Source: Antitrichia curtipendula (taxonomy: Eukaryota; Streptophyta; Bryopsida; Hypnales; Leucodontaceae). Taken from it: a stretch of DNA of 64,000 nucleotides. Both the position numbers and the translations under genes were made by a program. Numbering within the stretch: position 1 is the stretch's first letter; the number at the start of each line of letters is the position of its first letter. Under the pieces are notes generated by a model that was given only the letters and a program-made list of their open reading frames with translations, searched no databases and was not told the DNA's origin. The stretch spans positions 1,054,001-1,118,000 of the forward strand of contig OX579637.1 in the NCBI GenBank assembly GCA_951230915.1. Reading direction: 5' to 3'. Below are positions 23,600 to 37,000 of the stretch, piece by piece.

Positions 23600-25690
23600 T
23601 TCAAAATGAGCGGGCACCTTGTTAGGACCATGTGGGGCGGCAGTAGGACCTAATGATGGCGCCAATTGTCCTTACATTGAAGGCCTCCTTCCGAATCTAT
23701 GGCATGGCGTATAGAGACGTCGACGTTGTTCAGACGGCCATCATGAGGGATGTGCTCATAGTCTGCAAATAGATGGGGGAGCAAGTATTGGACATTATTA
23801 TAGAGCAGATAGAGAATGTATGTATTTGTGCTCTTTAGGATTTGGTGCGCGACCATCCATTAGTGTTTTACTGTTGCAGAACGACAATGCTATACGAGTA
23901 TTGGGGAGACTAGTCAAAGTTCTAGTCGAAGTGCTTCCGATTGTGCAAGGACCTGGACATAGGGTGGATTTTGAATGAGGCTGCGCCAAAGTGGGCTGGG
24001 TAGATGAAGAACACACAACCAAAAATCATGAACCTCACGTAGTTTTTGAGATGGTCGTGGACAAAGACGCTGTATGGTCCTTACACTGCGAGGTGCATGC
24101 AGAATGTTCTGCAACAAATGAGGCCAACACGTAGGATGGAACGCACTGCAACAAGTGCGCATGAAGTGAATGTTCTAGCGTCCAAGAAGCCGAGATATAG
24201 GGTGCCATCTAGGGCAAAGAGAAAGCGCCTAGAGAATCTTTGGGTGCAAAGGAGGTCGCATAGGGCCACATTGACCATGCTACTATGGCTAGCCCTTTTA
24301 CAATCTTGTAGCTGCAGAGAGCAATGGATATCAAAGACATTGTCACGTGCATGTGCTAGATCTTCTAATATCAAGCACACCAATTTTTGTGGTCGGTCTT
24401 CTAAACCTTGAACCAGTGGATGCTACCGAGTTCAGCTTCCACGTAGTAGAAGTCACTCCTTGAAGCCTTGCCTAAGACTTTGCTGCTTTTCACAGAACAT
24501 GAAGAAGGTCAAAAGTAGCAAGGACAGTGATGGCCTTTCAATACAACCGCATGATGTTGTACTCTTGGATTCAGAGAGTGCGCGTAGAGATGCTCATTGC
24601 AAGAGCGTGATATTTGTCCCCCTTCTCACATGGGAGTGGCTTTCATCAGCTTGGTGTAGGCTTTCTATCCCTCACATCTACACTTTTTCAATATAGACAA
24701 GCTCATAGACCTCTTTGTCATTCTCTTTTTTGCAACGCTTTGAAAGACTTCTTTTGAAACACTATTGGCCTAGCTAAAAATTGAAACATTGAAACATTGA
24801 AACATTATAGATATATTTGTAGAAAGGGCACTGGTGACTGCAATGGAGGCATCATGAACTTCTTCAGCAGCAAGTGGGATACATGGCCGGTGCTAGTGTC
24901 TCAAATAAAGGAGTTGCAAAGAACTAATAAGTTTCTTGGGCAAAACGTTGTGGAGCTCCTCAGTCGATAGTTGTAGTAGAGCATATTTGAGGAAGCTCAC
25001 AGCTATGTGTATAATGTGTCAGCATTCATACAAGGCCCTCTTGGAGCAACTTCGGGTGCATGTATAGACAATGCACTCTTGAAGTGGGCAAGACTAAATC
25101 TCGTTGTGTCACGTACATACAGCAAGTACCTTCTAAATCTCGAAGTAGTAGATTCCTATGTTGCCACAAACCATTGGTTTTTGTTCATTTTCAATAAGAC
25201 AGCAGTGCTCCACCTGGATACTGCCGCTCTTCATACCACAATGTAGAAGAGGGAGTACGTAAGGCGGGTTTGAAAGTCTTGATAGTTGGTACATGTATCC
25301 CACCTATCGAGGCCTCTTGTAACACAGTCTACTTGTACATTTATCCAAAAAGGGAATCACAAATGCTAGTTTTCATTTTGCAATTCATAAAGTTGTACGT
25401 TTGCCTTTTTCATGGTGATGAGCCTATTTTGGACAGGAATGCTGTCAAGAAGTTGTTTGCGACTGAGGTGCAAACAAGAGCACAAGGTTGAGAGATCCAA
25501 AAGCATGTAATTGCAATGGTGGTAGAAGAGCTCGGAGAGGCATCCATCTCTGCACCTACAAGCCTTCCTCCCGTGTGTTTTATGTTGCGGAAGCAAGCAA
25601 GTCATCCGTAGAAGTGAAGACAAGCCCTTTCAGATTCAGAAATGACTTTGAGGAAAGCCCTCCGCAGAAGTCGTCACGCAGCTAAACTCA
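23600..25690 (+). pseudogene. Decayed coding region, possibly Ulp1/C48 peptidase-like at its end
   Basis: Several short frames read as one broken protein. Around 24,330-24,700 there is LLNLEPVDATEFSFHVVEVTP followed by RTVMAFQYNRMMLYSW. Around 24,860-25,250 there is KWDTWPVLVSQIKELQRTNKFLGQNVVELL, then ATNHWFLFIFNKTAVLHLDT. A later piece reads VFILQFIKLYV (about 25,370-25,400). HW followed by LD after a beta strand, then a hydrophobic VFxLQFIK block, is the order seen in Ulp1/SENP (C48) cysteine peptidases. The catalytic Cys is not visible. Stops and frameshifts are frequent. The family call is tentative. Confidence 0.3.
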
Positions 25691-25699
25691 ACCGTGATC

Positions 25700-27128
25700 C
25701 TCTATACACTAAATCATTTGAACCCCCTGATCATTTTCGATTTATTGTTAATAAACCTCTATAGGCAAATTTCGAGTTTAGATTGTATGGGGCTATGTAT
25801 TGTATAATATCAGCAATGTTTTCTTACCATAGTATTACAACGTACATAAATTTTGGACCCTCTATGCATTACCACATACATCCTTTGTTATTTCTATGGC
25901 TGGTGAATGTGCAGCGCAATACTTTGTTATTGAATTGGACAATTTCAGAACCCACTTGTTATTGCAAAGTTCTTGTCAAATTAAACATTCTGTAATCCAA
26001 GATTGAGGACTTCAAGTAATTGTAGCCTAAAACGCACAAAAGTCAAGGTTTCTATTATTAGGAGCTATGGTAGTCCAAGTGGAAAAAGTGGATTGGATGC
26101 AAATGTGTTCCAAGCTCAAATTACTTTTCCAACTACAAAGATAGTTTGCTCTGCAACGTATGTAAGAGCGCCCACTCTACAATAAATGAAAGCTAGTTTT
26201 GTGTTTTGTGCCCATTTTGGCGTGAGGGTCATAACAAGAAGTTACACAAAGCAGAACTATGTTGTACAGCTTAAAAGAGGCCACAATAGCCTTATACTAT
26301 TTACTTTTTCCTAAATTTGTTAAAGTCTTCAGCCCTAAACCTTCTAGAAGTCCACAAAGCTGCTGAACCACAACAGTCTAGAGTAGTAACACCTACTACA
26401 AAACACTAGTATCTATGTTGTAGCTCAGTAGAAATGAAAGCAACACTCTAGCTGGCAAGTTAGCACCCATCCTTAAACGCCTTGTTGCCCATGGTCTTGA
26501 ATTCCTTTCCAACATGTCTTTCAAATGCGCCAAATCCATATCCAAACCATTATACACATTGAATTTGTTTGTGTTGGATGTATGTTTCCGACCTCTATTT
26601 TTGCAGCCAGCATCTTTGTCTTTGTGAACAAGCAATTTATATCATCATGAACGTGCTCCATCAATGTGTTGTTTTCGTTAACAAAAATCAGCAGTTCATT
26701 CATTTGCACCCGCAATGCAACCTTCAGATCCACAGGCAGGCACACTTATCAGAGTGTGACGTGGACAGGTATAGAGACTGCATGCATGATGGCTGGAGGC
26801 TTGACATGGGCGGTTCCGCTCCAAGCCTTGCGGGAGTCAACAAATTAATTATTCCTGTTGCAACCATCCCCTTCAAAGATCCGCAATACCGTACCACTAT
26901 TCTCTCCGCCAAATGCAGATGAAGAAGCCTCAGTACCTTGACCTTGTGCTTGTATGTATTGATTTTTTTGTGATTAAACACAGCTGCACATGGCCCAAAA
27001 TTTAGAAGGGCTATAGACAGTACTTTTTTATATGCTTGTGTGTGGTTGATGTAACGTATGTTAGTGCATCAATATAAATTGGAACTATATCGTATCACTG
27101 TCTAGAATGTCCCTTGCACGGATGAGTA
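25700..27128. other. No supported gene
   Basis: AT-rich sequence with overlapping short frames on both strands (for example around 26,396-26,981). None shows a recognisable motif or protein-like conservation. It may be decayed 3' sequence of the minus-strand MULE relic that follows. Confidence 0.35.
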
Positions 27129-28061
27129 CTAATACCACAATGTCACATTCCTTTTGATTATCAACAAATCCAAAATGCTTGCGCACTTTCTAGTACCAAT
27201 AATCCGTGAGGACATCTCCGATGAGTGTATGGATACACCAGTCCACATGACAATTGGCCATGCGACTCTTTTCAACCTTAATACGGACTTCATATAGTTT
27301 TTTATTGCAACCTTTGTGTCTTGCCCAACATAAAGCAAATTTATGTACCCAACCACCCACATGTGTACCTTTGGCAACCATTGTTGTTTAACATGAGCCC
27401 AAAACTCATTTGCAACAAGCTACGTATTCTATAGTTGTTGCAGTTTGTGAATGGCCCATCTAGTCTTAACATCTCTAACCAAACCCGTTTGGTCGTATAT
27501 GATGGCTTCAAGTCCCTTTATGATTTCAACTCGCATAATACTGTCTGGAATCTTGATGCAAGCCTGCTTTTGCCAAGACCTATATACATGCTATAGGCAA
27601 AAAAATATAATGATGGGCGGTCATACAATCCTACATCACTCCGGCAACAAGAACTCAGTGTCTTGGATTGACTAGGGAGTCCAAGATTGACATTTTAACC
27701 TTGAAATGGAAAATCACCTAGTTCTATCTGTCCCAAACAGCAATATGTATGTGGACCCCCTAAAATCTAAATAGCATGCAATGGATAGTGATGGGAAGAC
27801 AGACTAAATGCGAAGGACTTATTGTAGGCTGTTGATCTCCCTCTATGTACAATCTACAATGAAAGCATTCGGTCTCCAATTTAGATTCTCCTTTCTCATG
27901 GTGTTGTCTAAGGCCTCCTTCCAAAGGATGAGGTCCTCATGAGCTAAACAAAATAACAAGATGAATGCAATGGGGACTCCAATGTGCCACTCATTAAACA
28001 CCATTATTATATACAAAGCAAAAGCAAAATGGTGAAGTAGGTGAGGATTCATCGAAGGCAA
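27129..28061 (-). pseudogene. MULE/FAR1-like transposase relic
   Basis: Two minus-strand pieces, in the expected order, resemble a Mutator-type transposase. FNEWHIGVPIAFILLFCLAHED..LWKEAL...W.PNAFIVDC (27,843-28,061) matches the core strand order around the second catalytic Asp. A region reading HVDWCIHTLIGDVLTDYWY (about 27,190-27,290) resembles the segment C-terminal to the core. Frameshifts and stops separate them. The divergence from the two SWIM-finger MULEs in this window is large, so this is a different lineage. Identification is by motif pattern only. Confidence 0.4.
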
Positions 28062-28439
28062 TTGAAAAAAGACCCTGAATAGATTACAACAACGGCCATC
28101 TCAATTGCATTCCTTTAAAACACTGAAATCAACATACGTTTTTTTTACTCATTTGTATCAAATGTGGTGTCAATAGATACAGCTCCCTCGTGCCCAAACT
28201 GCAACATCATCTTGTGCTGCCACAACGTTTGAATGCTTACAATGAAGGAATGTTTGTACTTGTGAGTGCTCCTCAAATGGAAACACTTATTTCATGGTAG
28301 AAGAAAACATTGTTTGGATTTCTTTCACCCACAGCTGCACACTCTTAGCATCTTGATTGCTAAGCATGTATGTCTCTTGTGCAACCTTTGTTATCAAATT
28401 TCTCACGTCCCTTTCATATGAAGAAACATGTTTTTTGTA

Positions 28440-28780
28440 TGGTTGTTTTATCAAACAGTGCGACAATGTGACAAACAGACGTTAGACGATGTCTAGTAGA
28501 GCCTATGCAACGTCCAATAAAGTCACTTTTAAGGTTAACTTCCAAGTAATTGACCCTTCATCCATGCTAACTTGACATATTTAAGTCTCATTTTAGTGAA
28601 GTGTTTCAGTATGACACATATTACATTCTAAATTTAAGTTCATAATTATAGTGAGATTTCAAATTGTTTAAGTTGGCAATTGATGGCCTCATTATATCCT
28701 TAATAGATGCTTCTAGGTATACTAACTGACACATTGTTAATTAGACACGCAACGTTAGACATCCAACATGTCACCAAAGC
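28440..28780. repeat. GCAACGTCC-type repeats, possible transposon subterminal region
   Basis: The stretch contains ACGTTAGACGATGTC, GCAACGTCCAATAAAGTCA (near 28,510) and CGCAACGTTAGACATCCAAC (near 28,750). GCAATGTCCAATAAAGTCA recurs just inside the hAT left end at 59,893 (near 59,965). The match suggests a terminus of a related element, but no terminal inverted repeat is visible here. Confidence 0.4.
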
Positions 28781-28799
28781 TCAAAAATGTGTTAGATAT

Positions 28800-30479
28800 G
28801 ACAAACCTAGTCTCTTATAACTTCTTTTCCATAAGTGAGAGCTTGCTTGACAATTGTAATGTACTTGTACATAATTTGTGGAACACTGTGACTATTTCTT
28901 AGTAACATAAGAATGAACTCCTTGAGTTCCAAAGATAACTGCCAAGAAAATTCACTCCAATCGCCAACATTTTACACCTTGTGGCACTGCACTTGGTCTT
29001 GGTTGACATGCTTTGCCTCAAAGATACCAATATCAATGACATGCGATAGAAGATAGAGGGTCTTAACAATGAAGGATGTCAAGACCTCTATCTCCTATGC
29101 AAAACATCTACGCTTTAATGAGTTCCCCTATTGCTTCAATAAGTCCTTCAATTTCTTTGTTGCATTTTCTACTAAATGAGTGTCATGCTTGTTGTCACTG
29201 GAGCATGGAAATGTAGGGCCTTGCATGGTAATAATGTCTGGAATAACATTAGTGTTTTGGATGACAGGAATGTTTTGCAGTGTTATTGTTTAGTCCTTGT
29301 AGAAGGGTGAAAGCACACTACGGTTGTCCAAAATCGTAGTCACAGCAGAATTTCTGCACAGGATGAAAGTTTAGAGTCAATTTTACTACGGTTTTGGTTG
29401 TTTTTTTGGAAAAAAAAAAATATGGCAAAGTCTTACATCTCGTGCACATTGAAAATTGCATAGCAAAAAAGTGACTTTCATCTATTAATTCAATGTATAA
29501 AGTACAAACATAAAATGTTTGTACTGTCATAGATTCAGCTTTAGCATTGTTGTACTTATTGTGTCAAGTTTAGAAGTTCATTCTTGCAATGCAAAGAACT
29601 ACATTCAATGTTCTAATGTTTACATATAATGTTTTGGCATTTCACTAGGGTTTGGGGAATTTTATAAGAAAATATCCTTACAAATGTGTGATTTTAGTAC
29701 GAGGTCCAAATTTTGACTTTAAAGTGTGTATTTTAAATTTTAAATTTTAGAATTTTAAATTTTAAATTTTAAATTTTAAAGTGTGTATTCATTTTAAATT
29801 TTAGAATCTATAAAAAGACCTTTTTATTGAGATGGGCCAATATTTCATTTTGGTATACATGATGTTTTGGTTACAATTTTCTCTATTGGAGATTTATTAG
29901 TTGAAACGTCGTGGCAGCCTCTAGGGTTTGCCCATTGTACACAGAACGTACTGTATATACTTATTGTACAGCGGGGACCAATAGTCGTCTGCCACATATC
30001 ATCTAAATTGGGATTCACTGCAACATCTCGGTTATACGGTGTGCTTTTGTAGCAACATTCTCTCTTGCACATTCGAAAAAATGCAGCGCTATCTTAATCT
30101 TGTCTAATCTTGTCTACTATCCATCATGTGTCTAGTTGTTTTGAATTTGTAGCACTTCGCACGGAAGTTGAAGAAAGTGGACCAACCTCACAGCTCCGCT
30201 TACAATTTGCGCATTTGTGGGAGAGGAGCGAGGAGGGACGCTGAACGCACCGAGGTCAATTTCCGCGAGATCGATTTTCGCAAAGGTACAGAACTGCCCA
30301 AGTTCCGCAAAGGTCGATTTCCTCGGTGGTCGATTTCCGCAAGGTCTTTGTTTTGAGATTAGAACGACTGTAGACCTTGTTTATGGTACAAATCTGGATT
30401 TAGATTAGAATGACTACCTTTAGAACATGAATCAATCTCGATATTTCTTTAGCGATTGATTTACAACACATCTTTTTCA
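28800..30479. other. Non-coding stretch with low-complexity ATTTTAAA block and a duplicated module
   Basis: From about 29,725 to 29,800 the sequence is a run of TTTTAAA units. At 29,900-30,070 lies a module, centred on GGGGACCAAT and GGGATTCAC, that recurs in diverged form at about 49,740-49,930. Both copies lie a few hundred bases upstream of a coding region. No complete gene is supported. Confidence 0.4.
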
Positions 30480-30735
30480 CGGCGTTCAGTGGCTGCAATT
30501 ACTGTACAGTATATACAATGTTGTAGTATAACGTCTACGTTGTTAGATTCAACAACATTGTTTACGGAGTTCATTGGGTACAATCAGAGTACAATATGCA
30601 CAATATTTTAATATAGCCTTTACGTTGTTACTTATTAGATACAACATGCCTCCTTCACGGAGTTCATTAGGTACAATCATTGTGCAATATGTACAATGTT
30701 TCTGTACAATATTTCCGTGGTTAGGTACACAATGG
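30480..30735. repeat. Three diverged tandem repeats, 75-94 bp each
   Basis: Units begin CGGCGTTCAGTGG (30,480), CGGAGTTCATTGGGTACAAT (30,565) and CGGAGTTCATTAGGTACAAT (30,658). Each continues with GTACAATAT-type words and, in the first two, TACGTTGTTA. They lie immediately upstream of the coiled-coil/zinc-finger gene and may be promoter repeats. Confidence 0.7.
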
Positions 30736-30785
30736 TTTTCGTACAGTTTTGAGAGTTTGCATTGTCTTGGGGTACATAGTTTTCC

Positions 30786-33149
30786 TTGGAACGAGACGAG
30801 AGAGTTCATTGGACGAGAGAGTTCATTGGAACGAGACGAGAGAGTTCATTAGACGCAAAGGTGGAGCAGAGTCCTTTGGATAGGGAATTAGAGAAGTTGG
30901 CTTCTTTGAAGAAGCATCCTCCTCCTCGAGCTGTTACTACGGAGGAGTTTGAGACCAAGTATGGCTTACCCAAACACGATAAAAACCCACATAAATTTAG
31001 AATTCCACACGATCTTGTTGAGAAAGATGTGAGTGATGTTTTTGGACCAGCAAAGGGGAGAAATGGAAGATATGGGTATAGTTATGCGGAATGCAAGGAT
31101 GAAGAAGTTCTTCATCGTATTCTTCAAATTTTGCCACTTATGTATTTACGAGATCTTCCAAGGTCCAAGGTGATAGCAAAGCAATTTGCTAGGGGAATCA
31201 TCATGGAGAAGCGCAAAAAAAAACTCGTAAGTTGGGCAGAGTTTGTAGGAACTTCCAATAAAAATCAACAGAGCAAATGGTTCAAGAAGATTATGTTGTG
31301 TTTGGCGGCCATTGCCGACATCACCGGCTCTAACAAGAAGGAAATATACAAGGCAAAAGGCATCGACGACCTTTTCAATGACCCTACAGCAGAACTTTGA
31401 AAGACTCAGTACAGGATGGACAGTGCTGTACGAGATGGTACACAGAGCATACAAAACTGTACAAAAAGTGAAAAAGACATCACATACCTCATTGACTTGA
31501 CGAAGTTGGTAGGATTACAGTTGCATGCTGTAACAGAAGACTATATCATTGTTGGAAAAGAGAGAATTGAGTTGCAATCCAAGGACTCACAAGAAGAAGG
31601 AGTGCTGCGGAGAACTAAAGACAAAGTTCTGAAGCTAGAGCATGAAGCGGAGGCCGTGGAGGTTGCCTCGGATAAATTGGAAGCATACAATGAGATGGTA
31701 AAGGACGCTCTGATTGATTATGATGCAGCTGTACTGGAATTGGAACAATGTAATTTGAGGTACAAAAATCTTGAAGCTAGGGAGAAGTGTTTGAAGAGGC
31801 AATTTGATGCCTTGTCATCCCAAATTGCTAAAATGAAGAGAGGTGAAGTTGGAGTGGATTTGAGACCACGTCCTTTGTGCTCTCAATTTGAGTCCAAGAC
31901 CGTTTGTGATTTTGACAGCATTTCTTTAACAGCCTGTGCACTTTGTTTCAGCGGATTTCTCCGCAAAGACATTATAGTGTGCACATGCGGCCACTTATAT
32001 CATCCATGGTGCACAGAGGTCTGGTTTGGAGTTTCTAGCCACTGTACAGATACATCTTGGGGTACAATAATGCATCCCTCTTGGTTTACTAGTTTTGGAT
32101 TTGGCAAATTACATGCAACTCTTCAACAACTGGTACAATCTTTGAAGTTAGAGGAGGAGCAAGAGAGGCTCCTCGCAACCTTGACATTGACAGTTTTGGA
32201 ATCCCATCCACATATTGGTACGCAATTCTGCCTTGTTGAATACAGCCTTATGCAATTAGTCACAACTTTGATACTATTCAGTACAAACAATAAATAATTA
32301 TATATTGGTACCTGACAATCTAATGTCAAGTACAAACCTCTGTACAATTAGTATGCAATAGTAGAAAAACATCCACATAACGGTACGAACTACGAAGCGG
32401 GTTGTCTATTGATTTCTGGTCTCCATCTATTGATTTACAACCTCACTAAGTTACCTGTGTTTTTTTGTGGTTCAGATCCAGAGAAACTATACCAAGAGCA
32501 ATTGAAAAAATACATGGTGTCCACACGGTCTCGAGTTTTGGACGACTTTCAAACCTTGATTTATACAGAAAGCACAGATCCTGTGTTGAGCCTCAGTGGG
32601 ACCGTCGGGACCGATGGCTCGACTGGTGGGACTAATTTGTTGCAAAGTTTGGGTGACGGCAGTGCCGCTGATAGGGGTAAGTCTGTCGAACGTTCCCACC
32701 TACCGTCTATAAATGAAGTTGTAGATCCTATTAAGAACAGTCCAGAGGTTCTAGTGGAAATTTAGCCTGATTCTATCTCAGAGCCTCTTGTTGTTTTTTC
32801 TAGTATGTCTTGCAAGATAGGAATTGAGGCAGAGCTACAGGAGCGTATTAGAAAGTTGAAAAAAGAAGATGCAGAATTTGAAAGAGGAGAAAAGTTAAGA
32901 CAAGAAGCTGCAGACTTAGAGCGTCGAAAAAAAATAAGAGAGCAAGCATCCATCTTAGATGGGGTGACTAGGGGGGTGGTAAAGGTGGCTCAGCCCCCAC
33001 CACTGCCTCCACTTGACAATGATATTGCAATATCCAAGCGGAAAACAAGAAGTGAGATCACTGCGGAAGAAGCAGCAAAAGAGGTAGAGGAAGCGAAGAA
33101 GAAACCGAAGAAAACCAAGAAAAGCCACAGAGTTACTCCACTTGGCTAG
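30786..33149 (+). pseudogene. Coiled-coil protein with variant RING/PHD-like finger, two nonsense changes
   Basis: One reading frame runs through 30,786-32,217 and, after a phase-consistent GT-AG intron (32,218-32,475), 32,476-33,149. A TGA at 31,398-31,400 and a TAG at 32,763-32,765 interrupt it; CGA and CAG ancestors fit. The product has an N-terminal globular region (VFGPAKGRNGRYGYSYAEC...), a coiled coil (about 31,610-31,860) and a Cys/His cluster CALCFSGF...CTCGHLYHPWC...HC resembling a RING or PHD finger. After the intron come a second coiled coil (ELQERIRKLKKEDAEFERG) and a basic tail. The first exon is not found: the frame opens without ATG and starts with short repeats of GAGAGTTCATTGGA. 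Ubiquitin-ligase or chromatin-reader roles are possible but unproven. The giant hAT starts 375 bp downstream. Confidence 0.6.
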
Positions 33150-33515
33150 AGTTAGGGATGCATTCGGTATGTATTGTACATTTTAGTACGTCATCAACGT
33201 AATGTTGTATCCTGGGCCACTTGTATGAACGAGCGAGTGCAAGGCATCATTGTATTCCGACTCTGAAATAGCAGCATTGTATTCCGTATCTGAAATTGCA
33301 GCATTCTATTCTGAGTCAACAGGGTTTATTTGGAATAGTAGAATCAATTGTGCCCTCACAACGTTGGTGCATTTTTGGAGGGATTGTCTTGGCTAGGCTG
33401 GAATTGTCTCACAGCAACAACAAATTGACCAAAAATTTAAAAAATTTATGGTGTGCATTCCGATAATTTTGCCCAATAGTTTTGCATATAAATTACGTCC
33501 CGACGGTTTGTACTT

Positions 33516-33523
33516 AGTGTATC
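33516..33523. repeat. Target-site duplication, left copy (giant hAT)
   Basis: AGTGTATC immediately precedes CAGGGTTGAC and recurs exactly at 49,568-49,575. Confidence 0.92.
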
Positions 33524-33950
33524 CAGGGTTGACGAATTGGAACGTCCGGGGGCAAATCACGTCCAAAAACCGGACGTCCGGACGTCCGGACGCAGCGTCT
33601 GTGGACGCTGTTGCGGACGTAGCGGACGTAGTGGCCACCATCCGACGGACGCAGACCACCGGACGGGCGGACGGGGCGGACGGGCGGACGGCGGTCGGCC
33701 GACGAATGGTTCGACTCGGATGATCCGACCGCCCGATCAAGCGAACGGTCAGACCGTCTGTTTGATCGGTCCGCCCGCCCGATCCAGCAGACGGGCCGGC
33801 TGCTCGATCCAGCGGACGGTTAGACCGTCCGATCGAGCGGACAGTAGGTTTGTCCGATCAATCGGACGACCGAGTCCGCTTCGGGAGGTTTGGGAGGGCG
33901 TCCGCCGCCGGACCTACTTTAGAGTTGGTGGCGGACGGGTATAAAGGCGG
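33524..33950. repeat. Left subterminal GGACGG/CCGTCC repeat region
   Basis: GC-rich sequence made of GGACGTCC, GCGGACG, CGGTCCG and CCGATC-CGGAC variants in both orientations, unlike the AT-rich surroundings. Such subterminal motifs are typical hAT transposase-binding sites. It also forms the upstream region of the first cargo gene. Open frames inside are products of the repeat. Confidence 0.8.
33940..33946 (+). promoter_or_regulatory. TATA box of the coiled-coil/RING gene
   Basis: TATAAAG is followed directly by GCGGACGGCCC and then TTCCTCAC, about 155 bp before ATG 34,098. The same order (TATA, CGGACGGC, TCCTCAC) precedes the kinase-like and opposite-strand genes. Confidence 0.7.
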
Positions 33951-34097
33951 ACGGCCCTTCCATTCTTCCTCACTTCTTCTCTCCATTTAGAGGTGGAACC
34001 CGTGTTAGACGTTACAACCATTGCTTCATTGTGCTGGTTGCTCCTATACGGGTAGAGAGTGAGGTCAATTATTTTTTGATATCACTTGTCGTCAGCC

Positions 34098-37000
34098 ATG
34101 ACAACGGAAGGAACGAGCAAGGGTACTATAGCGATGACTTCAAGAGGTGGCAAGAGCGGGAAGACAAAATCAAAGGGGACTGTCCATGAGCTTCACTGGG
34201 ACATTTTAGATGATCCAAATATCAAAGCAGAGAGCGAATGGGAGAAGGAGGAAGAAACTTATTGGACCTCCAAAATCTGCAAAAGATATGTGAAAATGTA
34301 TCACATCGACAAGTTGTGGCCTCGTGAGTTCCACATTATTCACACACGAGGATTCTGTTGCAGGCCATCAAATTGCAAGGATGGACATTTTGTCCATCGA
34401 TCACTTGAGGTTTGGCAGGCCCTCTTCGGGGACAAATCAATGAGTAAGGGTCTCATAAACTATAGCGTGGCCTCTATGGTGTATGCTGAGCTCATATTGG
34501 CTCAGAAGGTGGACTGGAGCATATATCCAACAACAACTGCGGCTCCGCTTTTGCTTACAGTAGGGCAAAAAGATATTCCGGATTTGTATGATCCAAAGGC
34601 AAGTCCAAGTGAGGCACCAAAATCACAGAAGCAACAAAAACATGCTTTAATGCAGGTTAAAAAAGAGATCATGGAGGGGGGAAATATTGGAGTACATTTG
34701 GATTCTACGAAGATTCCAACTACAATGTCAAATGCCACGGTGGAAGGTGTTGACGGAGAGGTGTTTTCAACTCCTCGGGCAGATTGGATATGCACACGCA
34801 ATTTTACATCTGTGGGTGAACAAAGTGGTGCTTCAAGCATGCGGCCCATGAAGGAGGAACTGGTGGCCCCGTCTGCACCACAAAAACGTCGGGAAAAGGT
34901 TCGTCCCGAACAAATGGCAAGGGCCATTGCATCAATTGATAATATCATAGCGAGCGATGCTACGAATTTTATGACACAAGTACCTTGCAATCAAGACTTA
35001 CCAACCACACCAAGCCCCGTATTGAGTCCCGTATTGGGCACCGTATTGGGCCCCGTATCAAACCCCATGTTGGGCCCCGTATTGAGCCCAAGAGTTGAAG
35101 GGCAGATGTTGCCAAAAAATGGAAAGCAACTTGATGGCATGGCGCAAAATGTATCCATTGATGACAACCCATTGGATAAAAGCTATCTGCATTTGTCAAC
35201 TCAAAATTTGGCACAATTGGAGGATCTTTGTCATTTGCCAATGGTGAGTGAATTGGAAAGCTTGTTGGAAGCTTCTTATTTGTTTAGGGCACATCAACAA
35301 GACATCTCTCTTCAACCAAAGCAAGTAATCAAGACAAATGAGGCCGGTCCTAGTAACCCCGCAAACAAGGCGGGCTTGACTGAAACCGCAAACGAGGCCG
35401 GACCGAGTAATCCCTTCGCTGAATACAATGATCAATGGCCCAATTTTGTGATCACCTCAAAAAGATTGTCGGTTACAGCTAAATTTGTAGCTAGCATTGC
35501 CCCCAAACTTATGGAAGTTGCTCAGGAATTCACCAAATCCGGGCCCGAGTTGGTGGAAGGTGCCTTGTCGTTTTGGGATTTCGTCACGTCTATGAAACCA
35601 TTATTGGAGGAGCGGGTTGAAAATAATTGCAAGCTGCTCATCTTGGCTGAAGAGAATGAAAAATACAAGGCCTTGAAGGTAGAGCACGAGAAATTGAAAG
35701 AAGAGCACAAGCAATTGCTTGCTTCATTCAAAGGAGTGTGCGCTAATTATGAAAGATTTGCAAACGCACAGGGTCGCCGATATGACGCTCTAGTTTCTCA
35801 GAGGGAATTTATCGAGAAATTGGAGTACGAAATTGTACAACTCAAGAAAAAGAACTTCAAGGATGGGGGATGGGTTCTTTCAAAGACCGGCGGAGCCGTG
35901 CGTATAGAAGCGATTGAGGAAAACAACCAAAAGGAAGTAATATCCGAAACCGCCATGGATAATCCTCCTCCCACATTCCGAGACGCGTCCATGCAAACCG
36001 AAGGCCACGAATTTGAAGAGGTGAAGCATGAACTAGAGTCGGTAACTCAACAAAACGTCTATTTGGAGGCACAATATCAGAACATGATGCAAGTAGTGGA
36101 GCTAGATAAATGCTTGCCAAAGAGCAGTTCCGACACTCGTTGGTTGACGTGGGTTCAAAAGCTACAAGACAAACTGTCTGTAGTAACCCGAGCAATGAAG
36201 GGGCTTCTCAAATTAGCCATGAAGTCCAAGGAGCAATGCGATGCCATTTCCTCCAACCTCCTATCTATTAGAAGGATGTTTGAGGTACATCATAGGGGTT
36301 CAATTGACGTCACATATTGGGGGGACATGGAGGCAATGTTTGAGCGGTTGAATGACGCACAGAAGACTGCGTCAAAGTCCATCAATTGAACCTTGGAAGT
36401 AGAAGAAGGTTGGGTCCCTTACAACACGCATTCAGTGCACATCAAAGAGGCAGACAAGATAGTAGTGCATGGTGAAAGTTCAAATACGGAACTATTGGAG
36501 GGTAAATGCAGCCTTTGTCTAAATCATTTTGGTCCCAAGGGCGCCTTAATCATGGGCCAATGTCGCCACACTTACCATATCACGTGTATGGTGGAATCAT
36601 CCCTTGTTCGTTCGGTTTGTCCCGAGTGTCGATCTCCTTTGAGTCCTAGGTTTTACGAAATGATTGGGCACAAGGAGAGCATGTCCCCTAGCCACAAACA
36701 CAATCGATGGACCCTTCCACTTGACCAAAAGCCATTTCTATTCCAAAATTACATTCATTGGGGGCGACCTCTCATTTGGAATGCACAAAAACTCATGCAT
36801 GATGTTTGTGAGAACTACAATGATGAATTGGATGACTTTGATTGGATGACGCGCAATAGAGAGGTGGACTTGCGGGCTAGGGGTATTGAAGACTTGGAGG
36901 CTCGAGAATTGTTTTGTTGTAGCATGGGGGGACACTGGAGCATCTCACATCAAAAGTTCTTCCGATTTCCTGAAAAAGAAGTGCGGAAAGGAGAAGATGG

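Noticed and set aside
33448..33944. Open frames in the left GC-rich terminus
   Set aside because: They run across the transposon boundary and arise from repeats without stop codons.
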